Source of the DNA: Janthinobacterium sp. UMAB-56
Lineage (GTDB): Bacteria; Pseudomonadota; Gammaproteobacteria; Burkholderiales; Burkholderiaceae_D
Direction of reading: 5' to 3'
Assembly (NCBI RefSeq): GCF_900095265.1
Contig: NZ_LT607654.1
Coordinates: 263,535 to 327,534, forward strand
Length of the DNA stretch: 64,000 nt
In this document: positions 26,954 through 38,643 of the stretch, one piece after another
Numbering within the stretch: position 1 is the stretch's first letter
How the letters are laid out: each line of letters begins with the position of its first letter
The notes under the pieces: model-generated
What the model was told of the DNA's origin: nothing
Databases searched by the model: none
The model's input: the letters and a program-made list of their open reading frames with translations, nothing else
Made by a program: the position numbers and the translations under genes

Positions 26954-28564
26954 CTAAACGGCGGCGGCCTCGCCCTGCTCCGCAGGCACATTGGCTTGCC
27001 ACAGGCTGATGCTCAGGCCCGCATACGATTGCAGCAGCACGTCGTCGCTCAAGGTCAGCATCGCCTGCTGGCGCTGCTCCGCTTTTTTCTCGGGCGTCAT
27101 GCCCAGCTCGCCCGTCTGGTATGGTCCCAGCAGGGGCAGCAAGTCGCGCAGCACGGAATAGTTGCCCGGCGTAGTCTGGTCCGATTCCAGCTTGCCCAGG
27201 AAATACTTCATGACATGCTCGGACTGGCTGCCCTCCTGCCGCAAGCTCGCTTTCACCATCTTGCCATCCTTGTAAGCCACCTGCGCATCGCTGCTGGCCG
27301 TATCCTCGATCTGGTGATAGGTATAGTTCTGCGATTCCGTGCTGTCCGTCAGGCGCAGCGGCACGCCGGGGACCAGCGACTGATGGAAGCTGGCGCTCAG
27401 CTTCGATTGCTGCTGCTGGCGCACCGAACGTGCGTCCTGGCTGGCACCGGCCTGCGTCGTCTTCTGCGACACTGCATAATTGAAGCCATCTTTTTCCGCG
27501 CTGCGCATGGGATTGCTGAATTCCACGGTCTGCGACACGGAGGCGCTGAAATCGGCCAGCCCCGTCAGGATCGACTTGTCTTCGGCCGCCAGGCGCCACT
27601 TGCCCGTCGCGGGAGTGTCCGTGGCCGCTTGCGGCGCGACGGCATTGCTGTGCAAGGCGGTAAAGCTATCCTTGAGCATGGCCACCAGGCCCGCGTCGCC
27701 ATGGCCGCGCGATGCCGCCTGGTCGAATTGCTTCATGTAACTGCTCAAGGCCTTGGCTTGCCGCGCGGGGCTGCCCAAGGTATTGAGCGCGCTGGCATCG
27801 ACCTTCAGGTCCAGACTGCCTGCCACGCCGCTGAAGCTGACCTGGCGCTGCGCGCCATCGGCCTGGAAATCCAGGGTTTGCACGCTTTCCGGCTCACCGC
27901 GCACCTTGACTTCCGCGCGCAGTTTCACGGACTCCAGCACTTGCTGGTCGAACTGCATCAAGCCTTGCAGCTTGATTTTCGGCGTGCTCTGCCCCATGCC
28001 ATCGATGGCCTCCTGGAAACCTTTCGCCAGCTCGCCGAGTGCGCTGGCTTCAGCGTCGCTGAGCTCGCCGTTCGTCGTCATGCTCACGGCCAGGCCATCG
28101 CCCTGGCTGTCGAGCGATAACTTGACTTCCACGCCGCTCTTGGTGGTGATGCTGAGAGTGACCCTGTCTTCGCCATTGCCGTGCAGGCTGGCCGGCGGCA
28201 AGCCCCCGATTTCGCTATAGGTATTGGCTTCCATGCGCGGCGGCGCTTGCTGCACCGCCTGCGACATATTGCGCACGCCCCCCTTGATTTGCTCAAGCAA
28301 GCTCGCGCCCAAGCCGCCGAAACGGCCGCCAAACGCGCGCGCAGAGAAGTTTTTCGTCATTTGCTCGCTGACGCCATCGCGCGCCGGGCTTTCCCATATC
28401 TTCGGCGAAGGCATCAGATGGGCGACGACTTGCGTCGCCCCGATGTCAACAATGGAAGACGGGCTCGGCGCCGGAGAAGGCGCGGCATCCGCCTTGGTGG
28501 GCGCGGCACTGAGCGCGCGGGACGGACTTGGATTCCAGCTCGGGATCGAGGAGACGGAGGTCAT
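26954..28564 (-). CDS. Large protein of unknown function
   Basis: A 536-residue protein without signal peptide or membrane segments. The first 40 residues are Ser/Pro/Ala-rich and look disordered; the next part is a beta-rich region (VTLSITTKSGVEVKLSLDS) followed by helical stretches (ALGELAKGFQEAIDGMG, SSYMKQFDQAASRGHGDAG). From memory it resembles a Pseudomonas family often mislabelled lactate dehydrogenase, though no Rossmann or dehydrogenase motif is present. I assign no function. It is alone, convergent with the permease and divergent from the chemoreceptor. Confidence 0.75.
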   Translation of the reverse strand: MTSVSSIPSWNPSPSRALSAAPTKADAAPSPAPSPSSIVDIGATQVVAHLMPSPKIWESPARDGVSEQMTKNFSARAFGGRFGGLGASLLEQIKGGVRNMSQAVQQAPPRMEANTYSEIGGLPPASLHGNGEDRVTLSITTKSGVEVKLSLDSQGDGLAVSMTTNGELSDAEASALGELAKGFQEAIDGMGQSTPKIKLQGLMQFDQQVLESVKLRAEVKVRGEPESVQTLDFQADGAQRQVSFSGVAGSLDLKVDASALNTLGSPARQAKALSSYMKQFDQAASRGHGDAGLVAMLKDSFTALHSNAVAPQAATDTPATGKWRLAAEDKSILTGLADFSASVSQTVEFSNPMRSAEKDGFNYAVSQKTTQAGASQDARSVRQQQQSKLSASFHQSLVPGVPLRLTDSTESQNYTYHQIEDTASSDAQVAYKDGKMVKASLRQEGSQSEHVMKYFLGKLESDQTTPGNYSVLRDLLPLLGPYQTGELGMTPEKKAEQRQQAMLTLSDDVLLQSYAGLSISLWQANVPAEQGEAAAV

Positions 28565-28976
28565 GGGTCTTATGCCTTGCTAAACGAAGATGGGTGGTTA
28601 GGTAAAGTATGCATAACTTTCATTTTTTGATAACTAGTAGCCGTCGAGCACTCCCGGCTTTTCACAGGGAAAGGGATGGATCGCATCTCAAGCGCTAAGC
28701 AGACACTGCTATAACGACGTGAAATGTGAAATCATGAGCGCGAAGGAGGATGAAAATTTTTCATTCCTGATACAAATCACGCGCCAGCGTTCGCAGGTGT
28801 TCGCCATCTAACTCAATTTGAACTGTTTCTACAAGTAAATTTCTACTGTTGCTCAAATGCTGAAAGTGACTATGTGTGATATTTCGCCCGCCCGCAATCA
28901 CTATGATCGCTGAGTGCTTCGTGATAAATCCGCATATGCTTATTCGGAACCGCAGGCACGGCCCTAAGGAGGCAAT
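28565..28976. other. Intergenic region before the chemoreceptor
   Basis: About 410 bases of AT-rich spacer between two divergent genes. The only clear element is the perfect ribosome site TAAGGAGG four bases before the chemoreceptor ATG. I see no convincing sigma-28 promoter. A minus-strand reading frame at 28761-28991 overlaps the chemoreceptor start and lacks a ribosome site; I do not call it a gene. Confidence 0.5.
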
Positions 28977-30698
28977 ATGAAATTTATGCACTTAACCATC
29001 GCCAAGCGGCTCGGCATGGGCTTTGGCCTGGTCGCCCTGTTCCTGTTGCTGGTCATCGCGCTGGGGTTGACCAGCATGCGGCAAATCCAGGACCGCATGG
29101 ATGAAACCACCAAGGTCAACAACGTCGAAACCAGTCTGGCCCAGACCATGGATTTAACGGTCACCGAACGGGCGCTGGCGCTGCGCAATCTGATTTTGCT
29201 GAAAGAGGACAAGGAAATCCAGATCGAAGTCACGCGTATCGCGGCGCAGGAAAAAAAATACGATGCCGCCCAACAAAAGCTGGGAAAAATGTTCGCTAAT
29301 CGGGAAGGCACTTCTAACGAAGAAAAAAACCTGCTTGAACAAATCCGCAGACAAAGCGAACTGGCGGCCCCCTTTATTCAGCGGGCCGCCGCGCTGGCGC
29401 TGAACCAGAAGCAAGACGATGCCTACAAGCTGCTGCGTTATGAATTCCGCCCCGTGCAAAAGCGCTGGTGGGAATTGCTGCGCACCTTGATCGCCGTCGA
29501 GGAAAAGCAGAATAGTGAAGCCTCCATCGTCGCCGAGGCCGCCTACAGCCAGGCGCGCCTGGTGATGCTGAGCATCGGCTCGCTGGCGCTGGTCACCAGC
29601 CTGCTGGCCGCCGTGCTGATCACGCGCAGCGTGACGCGCCAACTCGGCTGCGAACCCGACGAAGCGGCGGCGATCGCCGGACAGATCGCCGGCGGCAACC
29701 TGGCCGTCCCCATTCGTACCCGCGCCGGCGACACGCACAGCCTGCTGTACGCCATGCAATCGATGCGCGACAGCCTGGCGCAAATCGTCCAGCAAGTTCA
29801 CGCCAGCACCGAGACCATTGCCACGGCGGCGGGACAAATCGCCATGGGCAATCTGGACTTGTCTTCGCGCACGGAGCAGCAGGCCAGCACACTGGAGCAA
29901 ACCGCTTCGTCCATGGAAGAGCTGACCAGCACCGTGCGTATCAACACCGACCATGCGCGCCAGGCCAACGGGCTGGCCGAAACGGCTTCCGATGTCGCCA
30001 CCAAGGGTGGCGCCGTCGTGGCGCAGGTGGTCGACACCATGGCGGCCATCGATGTCTCGGCGCGCAAGATCGTCGACATCATCGCCGTCATCGACGGCAT
30101 CGCCTTCCAGACCAATATCCTGGCGCTGAACGCGGCGGTCGAGGCAGCCCGTGCGGGGGAACAGGGGCGCGGCTTTGCCGTGGTGGCCACTGAAGTGCGC
30201 AATCTGGCGCAGCGCTCAGCCGCCGCAGCGAAGGAAATCAAGGACTTGATCGGCGACTCCGTCGACAAGGTCCAGGCCGGCAACCGGCTGGTGGAACAGG
30301 CAGGATCGACCATGCATGAGGTGGTCGCCAGCGTGCGGCGCGTCACCGGCATCATGTCTGAAATGATGTCCGCCAGCCAGGAACAATCGGCCGGCATCGA
30401 GCAAATCAATATGGCCGTGACGCAAATGGACAATGTCACGCAGCAAAACGCCGCCTTGGTCGAGGAAGCGGCCGCCGCCGCGCAAGCGATGCAGGAACAG
30501 GTCAACAGCCTGAACGAGGTGGTCAGCGTCTTCCGTGTGGAAAATAGGGACGGCCGCCGCGATGCGGGGCTGCGCGTGGTCAGCCGTCCGCCACCGCCAC
30601 CGCCATCGCCGCTGGCAGTGCAGCGCCCGCCCGCCAAGGCAAAGCCGGTCCGTCCGGCCGCCGCCAAGCCTAGCGAAATCGAATGGGAGCAGTTTTGA
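28977..30698 (+). CDS. Methyl-accepting chemotaxis protein
   Basis: A 573-residue chemoreceptor. Membrane segments lie at about residues 13-33 and 191-212; between them is a four-helix-bundle periplasmic sensor. A HAMP-like region follows, then the long coiled-coil signalling domain with the highly conserved hairpin tip [20 protein letters not shown]. The C-terminus ends in EWEQF after a Pro-rich linker, matching the xWxxF tether that recruits CheR and CheB. The ligand is unknown. An APS kinase and a sulfotransferase follow directly on the same strand. Confidence 0.95.
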   Translation: MKFMHLTIAKRLGMGFGLVALFLLLVIALGLTSMRQIQDRMDETTKVNNVETSLAQTMDLTVTERALALRNLILLKEDKEIQIEVTRIAAQEKKYDAAQQKLGKMFANREGTSNEEKNLLEQIRRQSELAAPFIQRAAALALNQKQDDAYKLLRYEFRPVQKRWWELLRTLIAVEEKQNSEASIVAEAAYSQARLVMLSIGSLALVTSLLAAVLITRSVTRQLGCEPDEAAAIAGQIAGGNLAVPIRTRAGDTHSLLYAMQSMRDSLAQIVQQVHASTETIATAAGQIAMGNLDLSSRTEQQASTLEQTASSMEELTSTVRINTDHARQANGLAETASDVATKGGAVVAQVVDTMAAIDVSARKIVDIIAVIDGIAFQTNILALNAAVEAARAGEQGRGFAVVATEVRNLAQRSAAAAKEIKDLIGDSVDKVQAGNRLVEQAGSTMHEVVASVRRVTGIMSEMMSASQEQSAGIEQINMAVTQMDNVTQQNAALVEEAAAAAQAMQEQVNSLNEVVSVFRVENRDGRRDAGLRVVSRPPPPPPSPLAVQRPPAKAKPVRPAAAKPSEIEWEQF

Positions 30699-30722
30699 GC
30701 CGGCAACGGGGGAGTGGCGCAC

Positions 30723-31349
30723 GTGGGTAAACTGGAACAGATCGGGGCTGCGGGCGGCGTCGCGCAACATATCTTCCCGCATGCGGGCCATATCGGCAAG
30801 GAGCAACGCAGCGTGCTGGCCGGCCAGCAAGGCGCGACCTTGTGGCTGACCGGCCTGAGCGGCGCAGGCAAATCGACGCTGGCCTACGCGCTGGAAAGGC
30901 GGCTGCTGGCGGAGGGCCACCTGAGTTGCGTGCTCGACGGCGACAATATGCGGCATCACCTGAATGGCGACCTGGGTTTCTCTCCCCGCGACCGCCAGGA
31001 AAACATCCGCCGCAGCGCCGTCGTGGCCAGGCTGATGAACGATGCGGGCATGATGGTTATCTGTGCCTTCATCTCGCCGCTACGCAGCGACCGCGACATG
31101 GCGCGCCAGATCATCGGCAGCGATAATTTTATCGAAGCCTACATCAGCACGCCATGCGCGCTGTGCGAGGAACGCGATCCCAAAGGACTGTACCGTAAAG
31201 CACGCGCCGGACTGATCCCCGCATTTACGGGCGTCTCGGCGCCCTATGAAGCACCGCTGGCGCCGGCGCTGACGCTCGATACCAGTACGCTGTCGCTGGA
31301 ACAGGCTTGCGAACGGCTGTTCCAGCAACTGTGCCCGTGCTTCATCTGA
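30723..31349 (+). CDS. cysC: Adenylylsulfate (APS) kinase
   Basis: A 208-residue APS kinase that phosphorylates adenylylsulfate to the sulfate donor PAPS. The P-loop GLSGAGKST is intact, and the APS-binding stretch DGDNMRHHLNGDLGFSPRDR is canonical. The GTG at 30723 is eight bases after GGGGGAG; an in-frame GTG at 30714 lies too close to that site. It begins 24 bases after the chemoreceptor stop and 31 bases before a sulfotransferase gene. With no sulfate adenylyltransferase or reductase near, it most likely supplies PAPS for sulfation rather than for cysteine synthesis. Confidence 0.92.
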   Translation: MGKLEQIGAAGGVAQHIFPHAGHIGKEQRSVLAGQQGATLWLTGLSGAGKSTLAYALERRLLAEGHLSCVLDGDNMRHHLNGDLGFSPRDRQENIRRSAVVARLMNDAGMMVICAFISPLRSDRDMARQIIGSDNFIEAYISTPCALCEERDPKGLYRKARAGLIPAFTGVSAPYEAPLAPALTLDTSTLSLEQACERLFQQLCPCFI

Positions 31350-31380
31350 TGTCGCGCCCACTTTTTAAAGGAATGATGAG

Positions 31381-32499
31381 ATGAGCAACAGCCACCATTC
31401 CGGCCACGGTACGCGCCCGCGCCCTGTCATGATGATCCCCCTGCGCCGCTGCGGCAGCCATGCCCTGCGCCTGCGCCTGAACCTGTCGCCCCAGTTTTAT
31501 TCACCGTATCCGCTGCACCTGATCGATATGATGCCGTTGCTGCCCCTGTACGGCGACTTGCGCGACGACCGCGCCTACTTTCGCCTGGTGGTCGATGTGG
31601 TGGGCCTGGCGGCGGTCAGCATGGTCAAATGGCCGGGGGTCGTCTTCGATCCTGTGGAAGTATTCGAGACGCTGCGCGGCCAGCCGCGCAGCATCCACCG
31701 CGTGGCTTGGGAGCTGCTGCTGCGCGCGGGCGAACACCGCCAGGCGCAGGTGGTGATGGACAAGTCGCTCGACAGCGTGCACTACGCCGACGACATCGTG
31801 CGGCTGTATCCGGACATGCTGTTCCTGAACGTGGTGCGCGATCCGCGCGCGCAAGTGGCATCGATGAACCGCGCCATCATCCACGATTTCGACACGCTGC
31901 TCAATGCCAGGACCTGGCTGGCCGCCCATGTGGCAGCCGACCAGGTCGTGCAACGCTATGGGCCGCGCGTGCTGACGATACGCTATGAAGATTTCCTGTC
32001 GCGGCAAGAGGAGACGCTGCAAACGGTATGTGACTTTCTCGGCATCGCCTTCCTGCCGCACATGCTGGACGTGGCCGCGTCGGCGGAAGCGCGGCAAATC
32101 GCGCAGTTGTCGTCGCTCTGGTCGGCCAACTGCTACGCGCCCATCGCGGCCAACATCGATAAATTCAGGCAGCAACTGTCGGACGAAGACATCAATATCA
32201 TCGAAACGCTCACCGGACCGTATATGGACCGCTACGGCTACGCGCGCCTGAGCCGCGGCGACGCCACCATCACGCCCGCGCTGATCGAGCTGGCCGGCAT
32301 GCGCTCGGCGCAAGGACGCGAACGCGCCTGGCACGCCCTGGAACAGGATAACTTCCGCGATTACGTGCTGCGCCGCTGCCGCGCCGACTATCTGGCCCAG
32401 CTGCATGCACGGCTCGGCCAGAGCAGCGGCGCGCCGGGCAGCGGCGGCATCGTTACGCTGGACCAACTCGACCCGGGCGCGTTTGTCGTCAGTGATTAA
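31381..32499 (+). CDS. PAPS-dependent sulfotransferase
   Basis: A 372-residue sulfotransferase-family enzyme that would transfer sulfate from PAPS to a hydroxyl or amine. The 5'-phosphosulfate loop is at about residues 20-35 (PLRRCGSHALRLRLN), with RRCGSH replacing the commoner PRSGTT, and the 3'-phosphate region is VVRDPRAQVASMNR. AAAGGA lies eight bases before the ATG. The protein has no signal peptide and should be cytoplasmic. It forms a kinase-plus-transferase pair with cysC. The acceptor (a glycan, lipid or small molecule) is unknown. Confidence 0.85.
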   Translation: MSNSHHSGHGTRPRPVMMIPLRRCGSHALRLRLNLSPQFYSPYPLHLIDMMPLLPLYGDLRDDRAYFRLVVDVVGLAAVSMVKWPGVVFDPVEVFETLRGQPRSIHRVAWELLLRAGEHRQAQVVMDKSLDSVHYADDIVRLYPDMLFLNVVRDPRAQVASMNRAIIHDFDTLLNARTWLAAHVAADQVVQRYGPRVLTIRYEDFLSRQEETLQTVCDFLGIAFLPHMLDVAASAEARQIAQLSSLWSANCYAPIAANIDKFRQQLSDEDINIIETLTGPYMDRYGYARLSRGDATITPALIELAGMRSAQGRERAWHALEQDNFRDYVLRRCRADYLAQLHARLGQSSGAPGSGGIVTLDQLDPGAFVVSD

Positions 32500-32693
32500 A
32501 GCCTGGTCATCACCAGTTCCAGGCGGCCCTCCTGCGCCTGGAAAACAGCTGCTTGCCCGATACCTCTTCCTAAGTAACAAGCTTAAGCATGCCGCCGCCG
32601 TTGCCGGCCGGGCACGCCGTGCTGCATAGTCACTTATCCCTAAAAACAACAATTTCAATATCAATCGGCAATGTCCACTAGAATAGTGAACAT

Positions 32694-34034
32694 ATGAAAC
32701 ATATGCTTAGCGCGCCGGTCGCCAGTTTCACCGATTTGCTACTCGACGCCGTGTGCATGGTCGATGCGGAGGGTCGCTTTGTCTTCGTCAGCGCCGCCTG
32801 CGAACGCATCTTCGGCTACACGCAGCAGGAAATGATCGGCAAACTCATGCTCGACCTGGTCGCCCCCGCGGACCGCGCCCGCACCCAGGCCGCCGCGCGT
32901 GCCATCATGGACGGCCATGCCCAGACGCACTTTGAAAACCGCTATCTGCGCAAGGATGGCAGCCTGGCGCACATCATGTGGTCCGCCCGCTGGTCCGCCG
33001 CCGACCAGCTGCGCGTGGCGGTGGCACGCGACATCACCCTGCTGAAACAGGCGCAGGCAAAGCAAGCCGCGCTGTACGCCATCTCGGAAGCCATGCAGGC
33101 GACGCAAGACTTGCCCGCCTTGCTGCACCGTATTCAGTACATCATCGGCGAACACCTGCCATCGCGCAGCCTGACCTTGCTGCTGCATGACGAAGACGGC
33201 GCGCAAGCTCCCATCACCTGCCATGCCGACGACAGCGCGCTCCAGTCAACATCGTCCATGGCCAGCCTGCTGTGCGACGAAGTCCTGCGCAGCGGCCGCC
33301 CCCTGCTGCTGCAGCCGGGACAACTGGCCGGCCTGCCGGTGGCGCTGCAAACGGCAGCCGGCGGGCTGTCCTCGTGCTGGCTTGCCGTGCCCCTGTACTC
33401 TTCCATGGGCAGCGTCGGCGTGCTGGCTTTGCAAGGTGCCCAGGACGCCGTCATCGGCACGGAGCAAGACCAGGATTTGCTGCAATTTGTCGCCAAGCAA
33501 CTGGCCACCGCCATTGAGCGGCGGCAGTTGCAGACGCAAATGCAGTTCATGGCCATGCACGATGAGCTGACCCGCCTGCCGAACCGGCGCCTGTTCCACG
33601 ACCGCCTGCACACGGCGTTCGCGCGCGCGCACCGCCAGGAAGGCCGGCTGTCGTTGCTATTCCTGGATCTTGACAACTTCAAGCGGGTCAACGACGACCA
33701 CGGCCATGCCTGTGGCGACCTGCTGCTGCAGACGGTGGCGAGCCGCTTGCGCGACTGCATGCGCGAAACAGATACCCTGGCAAGGATGGGCGGCGATGAA
33801 TTCGTTGTGCTGCTGGAAAACAATGCCACGCCGGCGGACGTCAGCCTGATCGAGCAAAAGATCCACGCGGCCCTGGCAGTACCGCTGCACCTGGCCAACG
33901 GCCAACAATTACAGATCGCCGTCAGCATAGGCGTGGCCCACTATCCGGACGACGGCGATACCACGCAGCTCCTGCTGCGCCATGCGGACCGGGCCATGTA
34001 CGCTGCGAAGGCGCTTGCCGCCGCCGCGCGCTAG
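32694..34034 (+). CDS. PAS-GAF-GGDEF diguanylate cyclase
   Basis: A 446-residue signalling protein: an N-terminal PAS domain (about 10-120), a GAF domain (about 130-275) and a C-terminal GGDEF domain (about 285-440). The active motif is intact as MGGDEFVVLLE, with the upstream FLDLDNFKRVNDDHGH metal/GTP stretch, so it should make cyclic di-GMP. No membrane segments are seen, so the sensor is cytoplasmic. No RxxD inhibitory site is evident directly before the motif. It follows the sulfotransferase by 194 bases, a spacer holding only a weak hairpin at 32519-32541. Confidence 0.92.
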   Translation: MKHMLSAPVASFTDLLLDAVCMVDAEGRFVFVSAACERIFGYTQQEMIGKLMLDLVAPADRARTQAAARAIMDGHAQTHFENRYLRKDGSLAHIMWSARWSAADQLRVAVARDITLLKQAQAKQAALYAISEAMQATQDLPALLHRIQYIIGEHLPSRSLTLLLHDEDGAQAPITCHADDSALQSTSSMASLLCDEVLRSGRPLLLQPGQLAGLPVALQTAAGGLSSCWLAVPLYSSMGSVGVLALQGAQDAVIGTEQDQDLLQFVAKQLATAIERRQLQTQMQFMAMHDELTRLPNRRLFHDRLHTAFARAHRQEGRLSLLFLDLDNFKRVNDDHGHACGDLLLQTVASRLRDCMRETDTLARMGGDEFVVLLENNATPADVSLIEQKIHAALAVPLHLANGQQLQIAVSIGVAHYPDDGDTTQLLLRHADRAMYAAKALAAAAR

Positions 34035-34235
34035 CGCGCGCCTGCACTGCTGGCGGCAGTGCTCCTATGCTCCACTTTCCGGCGATGCCAGGACGCTTCA
34101 AAACATGGCTGTCCCGGCCAGGGGTCGCCAAGCGTGGAAGGACCCCGCACGGCCCCGTATGACGCTTTGTTGGTCAACAACAATGGCAGCAGCCGGTTCT
34201 ACAGGCACGACAAATAAAAACGCGGGGAAATGGAA

Positions 34236-34265
34236 AACGCCGCCGGGAGCGATCCCGGCGGCGTT
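34236..34265. terminator. Terminator hairpin downstream of icd
   Basis: A 13-base perfect GC-rich stem with a four-base loop (34249-34252). It lies 47 bases past the icd stop on the minus strand, where a short T run follows; it may also serve the convergent GGDEF gene. Confidence 0.75.
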
Positions 34266-34311
34266 GTTTCTCTATCAGGCAGCAAGCAACTTACTGCCTG
34301 TCAAGACTGCA

Positions 34312-36543
<2,232 letters not shown>

Positions 36544-37184
36544 GTTCATTCCCTTGTATGCGGTGATGCCTGGTGGTTAACTTTCTTCATTCCAAACACA
36601 GGACGGTTAGCCTTGCTTTGGACGGCTAGTGTGCCGGCGGTGACGCCGTGCTTGCCCACCACGTATTTTAGACTGTCCTGCCGCTGTTTGTGCATCAGAT
36701 GCCGAGGAATCTTATATAAGACAGCAAATATCTGATGGCGACAGGCCAGGATGACCATTTTCCGCCTTGAAATGCCCCCGCCGAGATAGTCAGGCATGTA
36801 GTAGACATTGGAAATAACTGCAATAAAAGCAATATCCAAACGAAAGCGGCATCCGAACCGCCCTGACGCCCGCCTCTTCATCCTGATTACCAAACACTTG
36901 GCGCCTGGCGCCCATCGCTCCGTGCACAGCCTGCGCTACGCCACGCTCACAGGACGGGCCAGCAACCCAGCCCGCAGGCATCGTTGCGTCAACAGCAGCG
37001 CATTCCCAAACGACAACTACATTGATATTTATCAAATTGACTACTCAATGCCTGGGCTACTGTCTGTGCCATCTTTGATTTGAAACAAAAGCCCAGCTGC
37101 CAAAAAATCGACCATTCCAGCAACAACGCCAGTTCTCGCCAGGCCCCTCATCGCCTAGCCGATAACGCTCGCCAAGTGCGGTAA
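36544..37184. other. Noncoding, AT-richer spacer left of gene debris
   Basis: About 640 bases upstream of icd without a credible gene. The first 100 bases should hold the icd promoter. Several short open frames exist here on both strands, but none has a ribosome site or recognisable domain. The stretch is visibly poorer in GC than the flanking core genes and probably holds decayed sequence. Confidence 0.5.
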
Positions 37185-37352
37185 CACGCAGCACCCCTGG
37201 GCGCCGGTTCCTGGCTCGGCGGCCTTGGCATCGCCGCCGGCTACGGCTTGCGCTCCCCGCTGTGGGTCGGTGTCGCGCTGGCCGTGCTTGGTCTCATCAG
37301 CTTGCTGCCTTACCTCGGGCAAAGGTCGCGCGATTCGGTTTTGTCGCATTAA
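37185..37352 (+). pseudogene. C-terminal remnant of an MFS transporter
   Basis: After an in-frame TAA at 37182-37184 the plus strand reads 55 codons that match the last two helices of an AraJ/sugar-efflux type MFS protein: the pattern GAGSWLGGLGIAAGYG, then PLWVGVALAVLGLI and a charged tail ending in TAA at 37350-37352. The rest of the gene is absent, so this is a truncated remnant. Its stop abuts the stop of a helicase remnant on the other strand. Confidence 0.7.
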
Positions 37353-37547
37353 GCCACCTTGAGCCGCTGGCGGTCAGGCAGCAAACTGATGTTACCCTGA
37401 GTACGCACAGTGGAGGACAAGACGATATCTGGCTCGCTGCCCCTGGAAGCTGCCCAGCGTGTCGACCTCCACATCCATCAGTTCCCTGACCGCCGCATGC
37501 TTTGCCAGCGGCTCCTGGATCAAGCAAATGACGTTGGAGCGCATATT
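37349..37547 (-). pseudogene. Frameshifted remnant of a superfamily 1 (AAA_12) helicase
   Basis: The minus strand reads EVDTLGSFQG (helicase motif V region, 37441-37470) and then, in another frame, IVLSSTVRTQGNISLLPDRQ and RLKVA, ending in TAA at 37349-37351. Together these match the C-terminal V(D)T.D.FQG.E.D.V..S.VR...GNI.(F)L.D..RLNVA pattern of UPF1/DNA2-like helicases. The one-base shift between the two pieces and the lost ends show it is dead. Its 5' part overlaps the 3' end of the LysR gene. Confidence 0.7.
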
Positions 37548-38452
37548 CCGGATCTTGGTTCATCCTTGTGACGAATAGCTTCGATAACAATGCGCAGCGC
37601 CCGCGATTCGTGGCGGCGGCTCGGATAGTAGGCATGGAGGCCAGGAAAGGTCACGCACCAGTCTTTCATGACGCTGATTAATCGGCCTTCCCGCACGTGT
37701 TCCGAAACCAGATCTTCCGTGACGAATGCCAGGCCATTGCCGCTCAAAGCCGCTTGCACCATGGGCACGGCGCTGGTAAACACGGCCTGGCCGCTCACCC
37801 GGGCTGCCACGTCGCGCCCATCGTGCTGCAGTTCCCACGCGTAGATGCCGCCACTGCCTGCGAGCCGCAGTGTGATGCAATTGTGCTTCATCAGGTCTTG
37901 CACATTGGCGGGTTGCGCATGCCAGGAAAAATAGGCAGGCGAGCCAACGATCATGGTAGGAATGTCGGGCGTGAGCCGGACGGCTATCATGTCCTCCTCC
38001 ACCTGATCTCCATAGCGCACGCCGATGTCATAACGGTCCGCCGCAATATCGATCAACTTGTAATCCGATTGGATCTCGACCTGCAGGTCGGGATAGTGAG
38101 GCAGCACGGGCGCCAGTCTTGGCCATAGCAGGGTATCAATAACATGGTCGATGGCAGTGAGGCGCACAGTGCCCGCCGGCTTGCCATTCAAATCGCTGAC
38201 AGCGGCGATTTCGGCATGGACCTCTTCAAGCCGTGGCGCGACATTATTCAGCAGGCGCTCACCTGCCTCTGTCGGCGAAACACTGCGCGTCGTGCGATTG
38301 AGCAGCCGCACACCCAGCCGCGCTTCCAGGTCACGAATGATGTGACTGAGCGTGGATTGGGACATGCCCAGCTTGATGGCGGCACGCGTGAAGCTGCGCT
38401 GGCGAGCCACCTCAAAAAAGATAAGAATGTCAATAATATTGTCTCTGGCCAT
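37520..38452 (-). CDS. LysR-family regulator next to hydrolase/MFS operon
   Basis: A 310-residue LysR regulator. The winged helix-turn-helix is at about residues 1-60 (RSFTRAAIKLGMSQSTLSHI), followed by the effector domain with typical LTAIDHVIDTLLWPRL and RYDIGVRYGD stretches. The ATG at 38452 follows AGGAG by eight bases. The last dozen residues (after RHKDEPR) run into sequence that also encodes a helicase remnant, so the natural C-terminus may have been replaced by a rearrangement. It diverges from a Tat-exported hydrolase and probably controls it, the MFS gene and the cyclophilin-like gene. Confidence 0.85.
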   Translation of the reverse strand: MARDNIIDILIFFEVARQRSFTRAAIKLGMSQSTLSHIIRDLEARLGVRLLNRTTRSVSPTEAGERLLNNVAPRLEEVHAEIAAVSDLNGKPAGTVRLTAIDHVIDTLLWPRLAPVLPHYPDLQVEIQSDYKLIDIAADRYDIGVRYGDQVEEDMIAVRLTPDIPTMIVGSPAYFSWHAQPANVQDLMKHNCITLRLAGSGGIYAWELQHDGRDVAARVSGQAVFTSAVPMVQAALSGNGLAFVTEDLVSEHVREGRLISVMKDWCVTFPGLHAYYPSRRHESRALRIVIEAIRHKDEPRSGICAPTSFA

Positions 38453-38643
38453 GTGTGTGACTCCTAAATAGCGCCCCATGATATCCAGGGAATAGACGAT
38501 TATCGGCATGAATATACACAACATTCATGGCTATCACCCATATACCTGTTCCAGTTTTCGATGCGTGGATGCGTCAATCGACACGTACGATGTCGCTCAA
38601 TGTAGGACGTTTGCACCACACTTGACGAACTGGAGAAACAGAT

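Noticed and set aside
28761-28991. Minus-strand 76-codon frame before the chemoreceptor
   Set aside because: It overlaps the chemoreceptor start and its perfect ribosome site, has no ribosome site of its own and matches nothing I know.
36808-37083. Plus-strand 91-codon frame in the icd upstream spacer
   Set aside because: No ribosome site and no recognisable domain; the composition looks like decayed sequence.
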